The position numbers and the translations under genes are program-made. The notes beneath the pieces were generated by a model. The model was given only the letters and a program-made list of their open reading frames with translations, did no database searches and was not told the DNA's origin. Shown piece after piece: positions 1 through 6,706 of a DNA stretch of 34,055 nucleotides. How positions within the stretch are numbered: position 1 is the stretch's first letter; each line of letters starts with the position of its first letter. Source of the stretch: Candidatus Niyogibacteria bacterium (GTDB lineage Bacteria; Patescibacteriota; Minisyncoccia; JACROR01); the NCBI GenBank assembly GCA_016186495.1, contig JACPLO010000009.1, positions 1 to 34,055 of the forward strand, written 5' to 3'.

Positions 1-2
1 AG

Positions 3-383
3 GTATTAGATTGGTTGAGGCAACCCGGAAAAGTCCTAAATTCAAGCCACAGATTCGTGTTAAAATCAGTTGCAAGTTTGGTATCCATTATGCAAGAAAC
101 TCCCGTAAGTGATTTTACTTATACCCTTTTTGACATGTTGAAACAAGAAAAAGATAGGCCAACTTTAGAGGTATCACTTGAGATATTAAATGAGCTTAAA
201 CCGGGATACTCAAGGCGCGAGAAGGATTTTAAGGATTTACTTGACCGCCTCAAAGTGTGGCCTCAAAACGAAAATAAAACACTTGTAATAGAAAAAATTA
301 AAAACCTGAAATCTAACAATCCCGGTAAAGACGAAAAAGCGTTTTGGAAAGAGATGGATTCTCTGCTTGAAAAAGTGGAATAG
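3..383 (+). CDS. Hypothetical protein, 5' end cut off by the window edge
   Basis: The frame is open from the first bases of the window (first whole codon at base 3), so this is the C-terminal part of a longer gene. A TTG at 15 could be read as a start but has no ribosome site and there is no stop before it. The visible part, about 126 residues, is soluble, helical-looking and rich in Lys and Glu, with no membrane segment and no motif I recognise. It ends nine bases before a small acidic ORF on the same strand. No function is proposed. I am fairly sure it is coding because it stays open for its whole length with sensible codon use. Confidence 0.55.
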   Translation, partial: VLDWLRQPGKVLNSSHRFVLKSVASLVSIMQETPVSDFTYTLFDMLKQEKDRPTLEVSLEILNELKPGYSRREKDFKDLLDRLKVWPQNENKTLVIEKIKNLKSNNPGKDEKAFWKEMDSLLEKVE

Positions 384-392
384 ATAAAAACT

Positions 393-506
393 ATGGACGA
401 AGAAAAAGAGCGGCAAAAAGAAATAAAAGAAAAATTGGAAAGCGAGGGGCTCGACCCGGACGAGTTTGACGAGGACGAGCGCGAAGAACTCGCTGATTTA
501 CTTTAG
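393..506 (+). CDS. Very small acidic protein (37 aa)
   Basis: An ATG nine bases after the preceding stop opens a 37-codon frame. More than half of its residues are Asp, Glu or Lys; the N-terminal half is a charged amphipathic stretch (EEKERQKEIKEK) and the C-terminal half is very acidic (DPDEFDEDEREE) ending in ADLL. No Shine-Dalgarno site is obvious. The close spacing to the upstream frame suggests co-transcription. It could be a real mini-protein or a chance ORF; the strongly biased composition favours a real one. Function unknown. Confidence 0.4.
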   Translation: MDEEKERQKEIKEKLESEGLDPDEFDEDEREELADLL

Positions 507-516
507 TATAAAAATC

Positions 517-684
517 ATGGAAATAGAGTCCAAGCAACAAATTCTTGAGAGGCGTAATGAAATAGAAAAAGAGCTTTTGGATATGCTCAAGGAAACCAAA
601 AGTGATTTTGGGAATGTCTTAACATTCGGTGTAAATTCGGCTATGCTGGTTTATATCTGTAGAATTTCAGTGTTTCCGAGTTGA
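517..684 (+). CDS. Short hypothetical protein, possibly a truncated gene
   Basis: The ATG at 517 lies ten bases after the preceding stop and gives 55 residues; an in-frame upstream ATG at 466 would overlap the small acidic gene and is less likely. The first 30 residues are charged and helical (MEIESKQQILERRNEIEKEL). The rest becomes hydrophobic and ends abruptly, which reads like a broken C-terminus. Another frame around 662-706 gives a plausible peptide (VEFQCFRVDNGVPIV), so a frameshift remnant is possible. No family recognised. Confidence 0.35.
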   Translation: MEIESKQQILERRNEIEKELLDMLKETKSDFGNVLTFGVNSAMLVYICRISVFPS

Positions 685-820
685 TAACGGTGTGCCAATC
701 GTATAATTCCTTGAGAACTCGGTGCCACTGATTTCGCACAGCGTCCACCAACAGGAACTTTCAGAATTTTAGAAATAAGTAAAAAAAAACTTATAAATCT
801 TCATCAAAAAGATAGAAAAT

Positions 821-1075
821 ATGGAAATGATTACATTACTTGGATTAGCAGCGGCAACTTGTACTACTATTTCATTCTTGCCGCAAGCAATAAAAACAAT
901 AAAAACTAAACAGACTAAAGATTTATCTTTAGGTATGTATACAGTGTTAACGGTGGGAATTTTTTTATGGTTTTTATATGGAATTTTGATTAAAGATTTA
1001 CCAGTTATTTTAGCGAATGGAATAACTCTTATTTTTACAGCGATAATTTTATTTCTAATTATTAAATACAAATAA
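821..1075 (+). CDS. SemiSWEET-type sugar transporter (PQ-loop / MtN3 family)
   Basis: 84 residues, the usual size of bacterial SemiSWEETs, which work as homodimers of three-helix bundles moving sugars down a gradient across the inner membrane. Three hydrophobic segments are visible: about residues 3-22, 40-57 and 62-81. The first ends in the family's Pro-Gln pair (FLPQ, residues 19-22), followed by the basic loop IKTIKTKQTKDLSLGMY that is typical of the family. A start at 821 removes a non-hydrophobic leader. No clear Shine-Dalgarno site. The next possible ORF overlaps its stop codon (TAATG). The substrate cannot be told from sequence; glucose or sucrose are known for relatives. Confidence 0.85.
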   Translation: MEMITLLGLAAATCTTISFLPQAIKTIKTKQTKDLSLGMYTVLTVGIFLWFLYGILIKDLPVILANGITLIFTAIILFLIIKYK

Positions 1076-1176
1076 TGCCTCAAATAATGTTTAATGTTTC
1101 AAATATTACTCAAAAAAGAAGCATAAAAAAACCTATTAACCAGACCAACTTAGAAAATTTGTCAAAAAAACAATAA
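1075..1176 (+). CDS. Possible 33-aa ORF coupled to the SemiSWEET gene
   Basis: The stop of the transporter and an ATG share bases (TAATG), a classic coupling arrangement. The frame encodes 33 residues, basic and polar (for example QKRSIKKPINQTN), with no motif. It may be a real coupled mini-gene or chance. Only the overlap geometry supports it. Confidence 0.2.
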   Translation: MPQIMFNVSNITQKRSIKKPINQTNLENLSKKQ

Positions 1177-1195
1177 TTTATTAGACTTAACGTTA

Positions 1196-1651
1196 ATGAA
1201 AGAATTTTTGCTGTATTGCGCTGGTCCAATCACGAATGTCTCTTATAATGAAAGTGTTGATTGGCGCGAGTATGTTGCCGATAAACTCCCTGCGCACATC
1301 AAAGCTGTTTCTCCAATGCGCGGCAAAAAATATCTTGCCGCGGAAAAAAACATCAAAGATTCTTATGAAAAACATCCGTTAAGTTGCCAGAAAGGAATTA
1401 CCTGCCGCGACCGGATGGATGTTAAGCGTTGCGATATGATTCTTGTTAACTTCCTCAACGCCAGTAAAGTATCCATCGGTTCCGTAATGGAAATTGCTTG
1501 GGCTGATGCTTGGCAAAAACCAATCATCATTGTTATGGAAGAAAACAACATCCATTCTCACGCAATACTCCGAGAAGTTTCGGGCTTTATCGTTTCCAAT
1601 CTGGACGAGGCGATTGCAACCGTAACCGCCGTTCTCTCTCCAACTCTTTAG
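1196..1651 (+). CDS. Nucleoside 2-deoxyribosyltransferase-like protein
   Basis: 151 residues, matching the 140-170 of the family, whose members break or exchange the N-glycosidic bond of deoxynucleosides or nucleotides in salvage or base degradation. Seen: an N-terminal beta strand followed by the substrate-loop start YCAGPITN (residues 7-14); RCDMILVNF (78-86) with the conserved Asp; SIGSVMEIAWADAW (93-106), in which Glu99 is the expected nucleophile; then the strand PIIIVME. The segment MRGKKY fits the basic phosphate or sugar loop. Several phage-encoded proteins have the same fold, so the substrate is uncertain. No Shine-Dalgarno site is evident. Confidence 0.75.
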   Translation: MKEFLLYCAGPITNVSYNESVDWREYVADKLPAHIKAVSPMRGKKYLAAEKNIKDSYEKHPLSCQKGITCRDRMDVKRCDMILVNFLNASKVSIGSVMEIAWADAWQKPIIIVMEENNIHSHAILREVSGFIVSNLDEAIATVTAVLSPTL

Positions 1652-1772
1652 ATATTAATATTAAGTCAAGATTTATTTTAAATTATACAGGATTATTTTT
1701 TCAAAAAACTTGACTTTTTATGTTATTTGTCATATCATCAAAATAGAGGGAAAAGGAGAAAAAGGAGGGAAA

Positions 1773-1958
1773 ATGACTATAAGGCTGAATAAAGAAAAAG
1801 TTTTAAAAATAAGTACGGTGTTTAAACGAGATTTACTGGAATTGGCGGAAAAACCAATACCAGTAATTGCAAAGGATGAAGACTTTTTTCTTCTTGAAAA
1901 ACCATACAATGGGATAACAAGAATAAATAAAAGTTTTTGCAGTTGCAGTTTTAGTTAG
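1773..1958 (+). CDS. Small hypothetical protein (61 aa)
   Basis: The start is fixed by a strong ribosome site (AAAGGAGGG, three bases before the ATG at 1773); a frame that extends further upstream lacks this. The product is 61 residues, basic at the N-terminus (TIRLNKEKVLKIS), with an unusual Cys/Ser-rich end (SFCSCSFS). No membrane segment or known domain was found. It is followed by a strong terminator at 2007-2040, so it ends a transcription unit. The good ribosome site and terminator make expression likely; function unknown. Confidence 0.5.
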   Translation: MTIRLNKEKVLKISTVFKRDLLELAEKPIPVIAKDEDFFLLEKPYNGITRINKSFCSCSFS

Positions 1959-2006
1959 TCATTAGTTGTTATGTTTTTTTAAATTTATATTCTCCCTCCC
2001 TCATAA

Positions 2007-2040
2007 CCGCCATATTTGTACAAATATGGCGGATTTTTTT
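2007..2040 (+). terminator. Rho-independent terminator
   Basis: A perfect 26-base palindrome (13-base arms, CCGCCATATTTGT and its complement, 2007-2032) is followed by A and seven Ts. It lies 48 bases after the stop of the 61-residue gene. Confidence 0.85.
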
Positions 2041-2133
2041 ACTTAATAATTTGATTTTATCATTAAAATTTAATAATATCTGAACATGGTTCCTTAATAA
2101 ACGGCTTAAATTAAAAAGAAGGAGAAAAGAGAA

Positions 2134-2769
2134 ATGATAAAAAATATAGTTTCTGATTTGGGCGGATGTTTAATTATCTGCGATTTTAAATATGTCGTTG
2201 ACGGCCTCGCAAAATATTCTTTATTGAGCGATGAAAAAATACTGAAAATCATAGAACGAGGAAACGATTTCAGAGATTATCAAAAAGGGCTGATCAGTTC
2301 AGAAATATTTTATAGGAGAATGAAAGAAAAAATAAATTTTGAAGGTTCTTTTGAAACTTTTAAAAAAATCTGGATGGAACAGCTATTTTCAGTGAATAAA
2401 GAATACGCAAAATTATGCGTTGACCTCCTTAAAAGGGGCTACAAAATTTATTGCCTTAGCAATATCAATGAACTGCATTGGAAAAAAATCTCCAATAATT
2501 TCTGCGAAATGGAGATTTTCCACAGATGTTTCCTTTCTTATCAGATGAAAAAAATCAAACCATTTCTTGAAATTTATGAAGAAATCATAATAAAAACCGA
2601 GGGTTTGCCTCATGAATTTATAATGATTGACGATAAAGAAGAAAATATCAAGGGAGCAAAAAAAGCCGGAATGCACGCTCTTCTTTATGATTGGAAAAAA
2701 CACGCCGAATTCGCGCAAATGATTTCAAAGTTATTATTGAAGAACTCGCCGATATTATTGAAAAAATAA
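2134..2769 (+). CDS. HAD-superfamily hydrolase (YihX-like subfamily IA)
   Basis: 211 residues, typical of subclass IA HAD phosphatases. Motif I is VSDLGGCL: Asp8 is the nucleophile and the +2 position is Gly, as in the DLGNV/DLGGV variant of YihX-type enzymes rather than the usual DxD. Motif II is CLSN (Ser109-Asn110), motif III Lys is in KKIKP (about 139-143), motif IV is MIDDKEENI (Asp166-Asp167). The alpha-helical cap is between about residues 15 and 85. A ribosome site (AAGGAGAAAAGAGAA) precedes the ATG, and a strong terminator follows closely, so it is a single-gene unit. The +2 Gly makes standard phosphatase activity uncertain, although YihX with this variant is active on sugar phosphates. 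Substrate unknown. Confidence 0.8.
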   Translation: MIKNIVSDLGGCLIICDFKYVVDGLAKYSLLSDEKILKIIERGNDFRDYQKGLISSEIFYRRMKEKINFEGSFETFKKIWMEQLFSVNKEYAKLCVDLLKRGYKIYCLSNINELHWKKISNNFCEMEIFHRCFLSYQMKKIKPFLEIYEEIIIKTEGLPHEFIMIDDKEENIKGAKKAGMHALLYDWKKHAEFAQMISKLLLKNSPILLKK

Positions 2770-2773
2770 TTAT

Positions 2774-2805
2774 GCGGGCCGGAAACATCCGGCTCGTTTT
2801 TTTTT
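2774..2805 (+). terminator. Rho-independent terminator of the HAD gene
   Basis: The hairpin GCGGGCCGG / CCGGCTCGT with a six-base loop (two G-T pairs) is followed by a run of Ts, starting five bases after the stop codon. Confidence 0.85.
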
Positions 2806-2841
2806 ACAATCCCGCTAAACTTAAATACAGGAGCTGAAATT

Positions 2842-2875
2842 AAAAAAAATCCCTAAGAGAAATTTCTCTTAGGGA
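2842..2875 (-). terminator. Rho-independent terminator overlapping a coding end
   Basis: A perfect 26-base palindrome (arms TCCCTAAGAGAAA and complement, 2850-2875) is followed on the minus strand by eight Ts. The last codons and the TAG stop of the 90-residue membrane protein lie inside the hairpin. Confidence 0.85.
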
Positions 2876-3125
2876 TAAAATTTGAATTTTTCCAAATAAA
2901 AAAAGCAAAAATCAGCATAAAAACATTAAAAAATAAAAATATCGCGCACGGTATTGCAAAAATCAATCCGGGCAAAAAACTTCCATAAATTTTTCCAGAC
3001 CGCGATATCGCGTAAAATGCCAGAAAAAAGAGCCCCGATGAATTTAACACATTAAGAAAAATTACGACTTTTCTTAATATGTTTTGAAGCTCTTCTTTTT
3101 TTTCCTTTTCTATTTCTTTTGTCAT
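2853..3125 (-). CDS. Small two-helix membrane protein (90 aa)
   Basis: 90 residues: a charged N-terminal tail (MTKEIEKEKKEELQ), then two hydrophobic segments at roughly residues 20-42 and 50-77, and a short basic C-terminus. It looks like an inner-membrane protein with a cytoplasmic N-terminal tail. A purine-rich ribosome site (AAAGAGGAAA) precedes the ATG, 12 bases after the stop of a second small membrane protein, so the two form one transcription unit. The stop codon is within the terminator stem. No family recognised. Confidence 0.65.
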   Translation of the reverse strand: MTKEIEKEKKEELQNILRKVVIFLNVLNSSGLFFLAFYAISRSGKIYGSFLPGLIFAIPCAIFLFFNVFMLIFAFFIWKNSNFIPKRNFS

Positions 3126-3137
3126 ATTTTTTCCTCT

Positions 3138-3290
3138 TTAAAAAACTCCTTGATCGGGCCGGCGCACCGGATCGCTCTGTTCATTTTGCTGGCGAATCAT
3201 AAATTTCACTGACATAAATAACCCTAATATTAAGAGAAAAATAATGATCGGAGCACTGATCATTAAAAAAATTACCCCAATTGGTCCCAT
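3138..3290 (-). CDS. Single-pass membrane mini-protein (50 aa)
   Basis: A 50-codon frame with a strong ribosome site (AAAGGAGGTGAG, three bases before the ATG). It is hydrophobic from residue 3 to about 30 (isoleucine-, leucine- and phenylalanine-rich), followed by a polar, basic tail ending RRPDQGVF. This predicts one membrane helix with a soluble C-terminus. It is first in a two-gene unit with the 90-residue membrane protein. Function unknown; a small membrane regulator or an envelope component are both possible. Confidence 0.6.
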   Translation of the reverse strand: MGPIGVIFLMISAPIIIFLLILGLFMSVKFMIRQQNEQSDPVRRPDQGVF

Positions 3291-3393
3291 AATCTCACCT
3301 CCTTTTTTAAATTATTGATTTTTTAAATGTGCAAATTTAGTTGCTAATTTCAAATCAAAATACATCATACATCAAATCAAAAAAAAAGCAAGG

Positions 3394-3466
3394 TGCCCCG
3401 TGAGGGTCTCGAACCCCCAACCTTCTCCTTAAGAGGGAGCTGCTCTACCAGTTGAGCTAACGAGGC
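3394..3466 (-). tRNA. tRNA-Lys (anticodon CUU)
   Basis: 73 bases on the minus strand. Acceptor GCCTCGT pairs with ACGGGGC (one G-T), the D stem is GCTC/GAGC with GG in the loop, the anticodon loop is CTCTTAA giving CUU, and the T arm has GGTTCGAGA. The closing pair of the anticodon stem (G27-A43) is mismatched. The discriminator is A and the CCA end is not encoded (ACCT). Confidence 0.93.
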
Positions 3467-3533
3467 ATAAGCATTGGCGGACAAGTCTGCCATCCGCCAG
3501 CTGGCGGAGAACTATGGGCGGAAAACGCGATTT

Positions 3534-4016
3534 TTAGGTATGCCGATCTGCCAAGACAAAAGCGCCAAAAGAATCCGGCTTTATCGCCGCTTCAAAACCA
3601 AAACCGCGCACCATTCCGACAACGCCATCTATGAATTCTCGCGTCGGGCCGTTATATCCAACGTCTATATGGACGACAATTTTATTATCCCAAAAAAATT
3701 CTTCTCCCAGTTTATCTTTTAAAGCGCTTTTCAGCTCCTGCATCAAAGTGATGGATTGGATTGTTTCTTTGTAAATGCGGTCACGAAGGCTGGGACAATT
3801 TATCAATGCCGATTTAGCCCAAAAATACCGGCCGCCGTTTCCAATTCGCCAGATGCCCACCGCGCTGACCAACTGGACTTCGCCGCCGGATTGAGAATCA
3901 GTGCCAACGACGATTTGATAACGGCATTCCGGTTTTTCCCGCACGTAAAAAACCAGTTCTTTAATCAGTCCTTCAAAATCAAAAACACAGCTTAAATTAT
4001 GAAAAACAAACGGCAT
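3534..4016 (-). CDS. RNase H-like YkuK family protein (DUF458)
   Basis: 160 residues, the size of Bacillus YkuK and its relatives. The family has a ribonuclease H-like fold; its function is not established. Seen: the first strand with VVGTDSQ (about 36-42), the family signature containing the first acidic residue; a second strand region VHIDVGYNGPTRE, and the family-typical end AIKPDSFGAFVLADRHT. It is the last protein gene of a minus-strand block, 46 bases after the exonuclease-WYL gene, and tRNA-Lys follows. No Shine-Dalgarno site. Two nuclease-fold genes side by side hint at a shared role in nucleic-acid handling, which is inference. Confidence 0.8.
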   Translation of the reverse strand: MPFVFHNLSCVFDFEGLIKELVFYVREKPECRYQIVVGTDSQSGGEVQLVSAVGIWRIGNGGRYFWAKSALINCPSLRDRIYKETIQSITLMQELKSALKDKLGEEFFWDNKIVVHIDVGYNGPTREFIDGVVGMVRGFGFEAAIKPDSFGAFVLADRHT

Positions 4017-4062
4017 TAAATCATCTTAACAAAACAACGGCTAAAATGTCTATGGTTCGCGG

Positions 4063-4950
4063 TTAAAAAAGGCCGCCTTGAACATCTGTCTGGATTTGAT
4101 ATGTTTTATCGGTCAAACGGGCCGCCAAAACCCGTTCAATCTTAAAAATTCTTTTTGCTTTTCTCAAATGGCAATATCCTTCAAAAGAATCTCGGTTAAA
4201 TTTATAAATATCCACTAAACGTTTATGGCGCGCGCCGCCGGCCGATTGCTCATTCGCTTCACCGGCCAAAACTTCTGAAAAAATTTTAGGGGAATAAGAA
4301 ATTTTTGAAGAAAGTCCGGTAATATAATCTATTTCCACCCTTCTTCTTTTTAAAAACGCTTCGTTTAATATCTGCCGGGCGTCTTTTTTTGCTGATTGCC
4401 CCCAAGAAACCGCCAGCGCCATTTTTTGCCCCTGCTCGCGTGAAAGATAAAAAATATGGCCGTGTTTTTTGCCGAATTCGTAAAGTTCTTTGGTCACCCG
4501 CACGTCCTGAAGGCAATATTTTTTAATTTCTTCAATTTTTCCTTCTTTATACCAACGCAAGGCCTGCAATCCGTCCGCGGTTTTTTTCGCGCCGATTGTA
4601 TTGCCGGCCAGATTATCCAAAGAAAGCCGGAAACCCGCGCCTAAAACCACATCATCCATTAAATCCAAAAAAGCGAGATTGTAAGAAGAAACCGGCAAAT
4701 AAGGCTCCAACACCGGCAGATCAAAACTCTTAATATTAAAACCGATTAAAAGATTCGCCTGCTCCAGCCATTCTTTAAATTTATCCAATTCATGTTCTTC
4801 AAAAGCGAGATATTGGCCGCGCTGATAGGAATAAGCTCCTAAAACCGAAACGCCGAGCTGATCCAATTTATCCCGGCCGCCCGCTTCTTCAAAACTCTTT
4901 TTAGTTTCAATGTCAAAAACAAGAATATCTTTTTCCATAATCAGCATCAT
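4063..4950 (-). CDS. DEDDy-type 3'-5' exonuclease domain fused to a WYL-like domain
   Basis: 295 residues in two parts. Residues 8-165 are an RNase H-fold exonuclease: FDIETK (Asp13, Glu15), GFNIKSFD (Asn72-Asp77) and YCLQDVRVT (Tyr145, Asp149) supply the DEDDy metal ligands, most like the YprB branch. Residues about 195-285 resemble a WYL domain: LKRRRVEIDY, then VDIYKFNRDSFEGYCHL and a basic strand RIFKIERV. WYL domains bind nucleic-acid ligands and often regulate defence genes or allosterically control enzymes. A start at a later ATG (residue 5) is equally possible, since no ribosome site is visible. The same-strand block includes DoxX upstream and YkuK downstream. Confidence 0.75.
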   Translation of the reverse strand: MMLIMEKDILVFDIETKKSFEEAGGRDKLDQLGVSVLGAYSYQRGQYLAFEEHELDKFKEWLEQANLLIGFNIKSFDLPVLEPYLPVSSYNLAFLDLMDDVVLGAGFRLSLDNLAGNTIGAKKTADGLQALRWYKEGKIEEIKKYCLQDVRVTKELYEFGKKHGHIFYLSREQGQKMALAVSWGQSAKKDARQILNEAFLKRRRVEIDYITGLSSKISYSPKIFSEVLAGEANEQSAGGARHKRLVDIYKFNRDSFEGYCHLRKAKRIFKIERVLAARLTDKTYQIQTDVQGGLF

Positions 4951-4997
4951 AACAAAAAACTTGCTGTTCGGCGAGTTTCTTTAAAAAAAAGATTTTT

Positions 4998-5399
4998 TTA
5001 GAAAGGCAAATCCAAAGAAAAAGCGCCGGGTCCCAATGCCAGCAAAGAAAGCGCCATTACCAAAAGCGCCAGATCAAATTCCCAGCCATTGACAAATCCT
5101 TGCTTTCGTTTAACCAACACGATCGCTCCCAGCATCACCAAAGCGATTAAACTTGCCGCCGCTTGGGTAAAAATTCCCAAGAAAAGAAAAATCCCGCCAA
5201 AAAATTCCGTTGAACCGACCGCCAGCGCCCAAAACTTTGCCGGCTTTATGCCTACTTGCTCAAAAAATTGCGCCGTCGGCACGCGCGCCGTAAAAAGCTT
5301 GGGAAAGCCGTGAATAATAAAAATAATCGCCAAAGTCAGCCGAATCGCCAAAGGCGCCAGTTCCTGAAAAGCGAAAAGTTGAGGAAATAAACTTAACAT
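4998..5399 (-). CDS. DoxX family membrane protein
   Basis: 133 residues with four hydrophobic segments (about 15-34, 55-80, 82-97, 107-125). The N-terminal half has the family pattern LAIRLTLAIIFIIHGFPKL, followed by FFEQVGI and GSTEFFGGIFLFLG; a basic loop (VKRKQGF) precedes NGWEFDLALL. DoxX proteins are inner-membrane proteins linked to redox or thiosulfate metabolism in some species, but most are uncharacterised. It sits between the 116-residue charged protein and the exonuclease-WYL gene, 47 bases from the latter, on the same strand. Confidence 0.85.
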   Translation of the reverse strand: MLSLFPQLFAFQELAPLAIRLTLAIIFIIHGFPKLFTARVPTAQFFEQVGIKPAKFWALAVGSTEFFGGIFLFLGIFTQAAASLIALVMLGAIVLVKRKQGFVNGWEFDLALLVMALSLLALGPGAFSLDLPF

Positions 5400-5426
5400 A
5401 TTTTTTACTTTAAATTTTTTAAAAAA

Positions 5427-5777
5427 TTAAAAAGGCAAATCTTTTTGCCGCCGACCTTTTTTGAATTTCTCAAAAGCTTTTTTATTTTCGCGCGCTTCTT
5501 TTTTCGGATCGCGCGCCTTTATCCCGTTAGAAAGTCCTTTGCTCAAACCTTCTCTAAATATTTTGTTATCGTTGTTTCTATTAACTGTCTTTCTAACGGG
5601 ATTTATTTTTTTCCCTTCCTGTTCTTTTAACAACCATTCTTTTTCCGGCAAAGTCGGCTCATAATTTTCTTCTTTTTCTTTTTCCGCCGGCCATTCATCT
5701 TTAAGCCGCTCAACAAGTTTTTCGCGCGGCTTTTTAAAAAAATCAAATTGTTCAGGTTGGCCAAAAAGTTTTTTCAT
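5427..5777 (-). CDS. Charged hypothetical protein carrying a palindromic coding insertion
   Basis: 116 residues, extremely rich in Lys and Glu, with no membrane segment. The N-terminal (FGQPEQFDFFKKPREK) and C-terminal (FEKFKKGRRQKDLPF) parts look like the native protein. Residues about 57-86 are encoded by an 82-base DNA palindrome whose ends read NPVRKT and KGLSNGI; this block differs in character from the rest. The same KGLSNG DNA occurs in ymdB in this window. First gene of the minus-strand block leading to DoxX, divergent from the gene at 5805. Function unknown. Confidence 0.6.
   Translation of the reverse strand: MKKLFGQPEQFDFFKKPREKLVERLKDEWPAEKEKEENYEPTLPEKEWLLKEQEGKKINPVRKTVNRNNDNKIFREGLSKGLSNGIKARDPKKEARENKKAFEKFKKGRRQKDLPF
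5521..5602. repeat. Palindromic repeat element inside a coding region
   Basis: The outer arms are ATCCCGTTAGAAAG (5521-5534) and its exact complement (5589-5602), enclosing 54 bases. It lies in frame within the 116-residue gene without breaking it. An 18-base part (5523-5540) is identical to 14327-14344 inside ymdB on the other strand. This resembles the coding palindromic elements known from Rickettsia. Confidence 0.75.
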
Positions 5778-5792
5778 TTTATTTTTAAATGA

Positions 5793-5804
5793 TAATATAT
5801 AAGT
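5793..5804 (+). promoter_or_regulatory. Possible promoter -10 box for a leaderless transcript
   Basis: TAATAT at 5793-5798 lies six bases before the ATG at 5805 in the 27-base gap between divergent genes, leaving no room for a ribosome site. The arrangement is almost the same as at 27735. The -35 region is not clear. Confidence 0.35.
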
Positions 5805-6698
5805 ATGGATAAAAAGAATATGAATAAAGATGCGATAAACAGAGACCTCGGCTGGGTAATTCTTTTTTTAATTATTATAGGAGTAATGTGGTATACCCAA
5901 GGAGGCCATTTCAAACTGTCTTCTTCTAAGGATAAGATTATTTTAAATCCTCCGCAACAAGACGCGAACCGCTCTTCTTTTGAAACCGTAAAAAATCCTC
6001 CCGCAAAAAGCGAATCAACGCCGCCTTTAACAGATTCTTTGTTTAAAGGTAAAATCAGCCTTAGCGCCGGCGCGGCCACGGCCAGCCAGCCGGATAAAGA
6101 ATATATTTCTTTCAGAGTTTCTTCTGAAAATAAAGAAGCCGTCAATATCACCGGCTGGACGCTTCAAAATAAAAAAGGCTTGAAAGCCGTGATCGGCAAA
6201 GGAATTATCCTTCCATTTTTAGCGCGCGTCAATCCTGTTCAGGATATTTTTTTGGAACCGGGAGCGGAAGCAACCGTGATTACCGGAAAAAGCCCTGTTC
6301 AAGCAAGTTTCCGCTTAAATATCTGCACCGGTTATTTTAATCAAACGGAAAATTTTATTCCGTCCCTAGCCAGCCAATGCCCTGATCCGGAAGAAGTCGC
6401 CCAAAAACAAAATCTTTACCAAATAGACGACAATGTTTGTTTTAATTACGTGAGATCGCTTTCCCGCTGCGTGATGCCGCTTAACGCCCCTTATGGAATA
6501 AGCAATGATTGCCAGAATTTTTTAAGCGAACACATCAGCTATAACGGCTGCGTCAACGATTATAAAAAAGAAGAAAATTTTTACGCCAAAGATTGGCGGA
6601 TTTATCTCGGCCGCGACTCTGAATTTTGGGGAGAACAATATGAAAAAATAATTCTGCTGGACAAAGAAGGAAAAATTGTCAGCGAACTGTCTTATTAA
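5805..6698 (+). CDS. Membrane-anchored protein with an extracellular beta-rich domain
   Basis: 297 residues. A hydrophobic helix at about 15-33 follows a basic N-terminus (MDKKNMNK), with no cleavage site, so it is probably anchored with the rest outside. After a Pro/Ser-rich linker, residues about 80-175 form a beta-rich region (ISFRVSS, NITGWTLQNKKG, LEPGAEATVITG) resembling a lamin-tail-like domain as found in surface proteins of this group. The second half contains seven or so cysteines (for example ICTGYF, SQCPD, NDCQNF, NGCVND) that could form disulfides or bind a metal. It stands alone on the plus strand. Function unknown; the domain call is by pattern only. Confidence 0.65.
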   Translation: MDKKNMNKDAINRDLGWVILFLIIIGVMWYTQGGHFKLSSSKDKIILNPPQQDANRSSFETVKNPPAKSESTPPLTDSLFKGKISLSAGAATASQPDKEYISFRVSSENKEAVNITGWTLQNKKGLKAVIGKGIILPFLARVNPVQDIFLEPGAEATVITGKSPVQASFRLNICTGYFNQTENFIPSLASQCPDPEEVAQKQNLYQIDDNVCFNYVRSLSRCVMPLNAPYGISNDCQNFLSEHISYNGCVNDYKKEENFYAKDWRIYLGRDSEFWGEQYEKIILLDKEGKIVSELSY

Positions 6699-6706
6699 AA
6701 TTTAAT

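Noticed and set aside
685-820. Possible continuation of the 55-residue ORF by frameshift
   Set aside because: A short peptide-like frame can be read, but no family match allows it to be confirmed as one gene.
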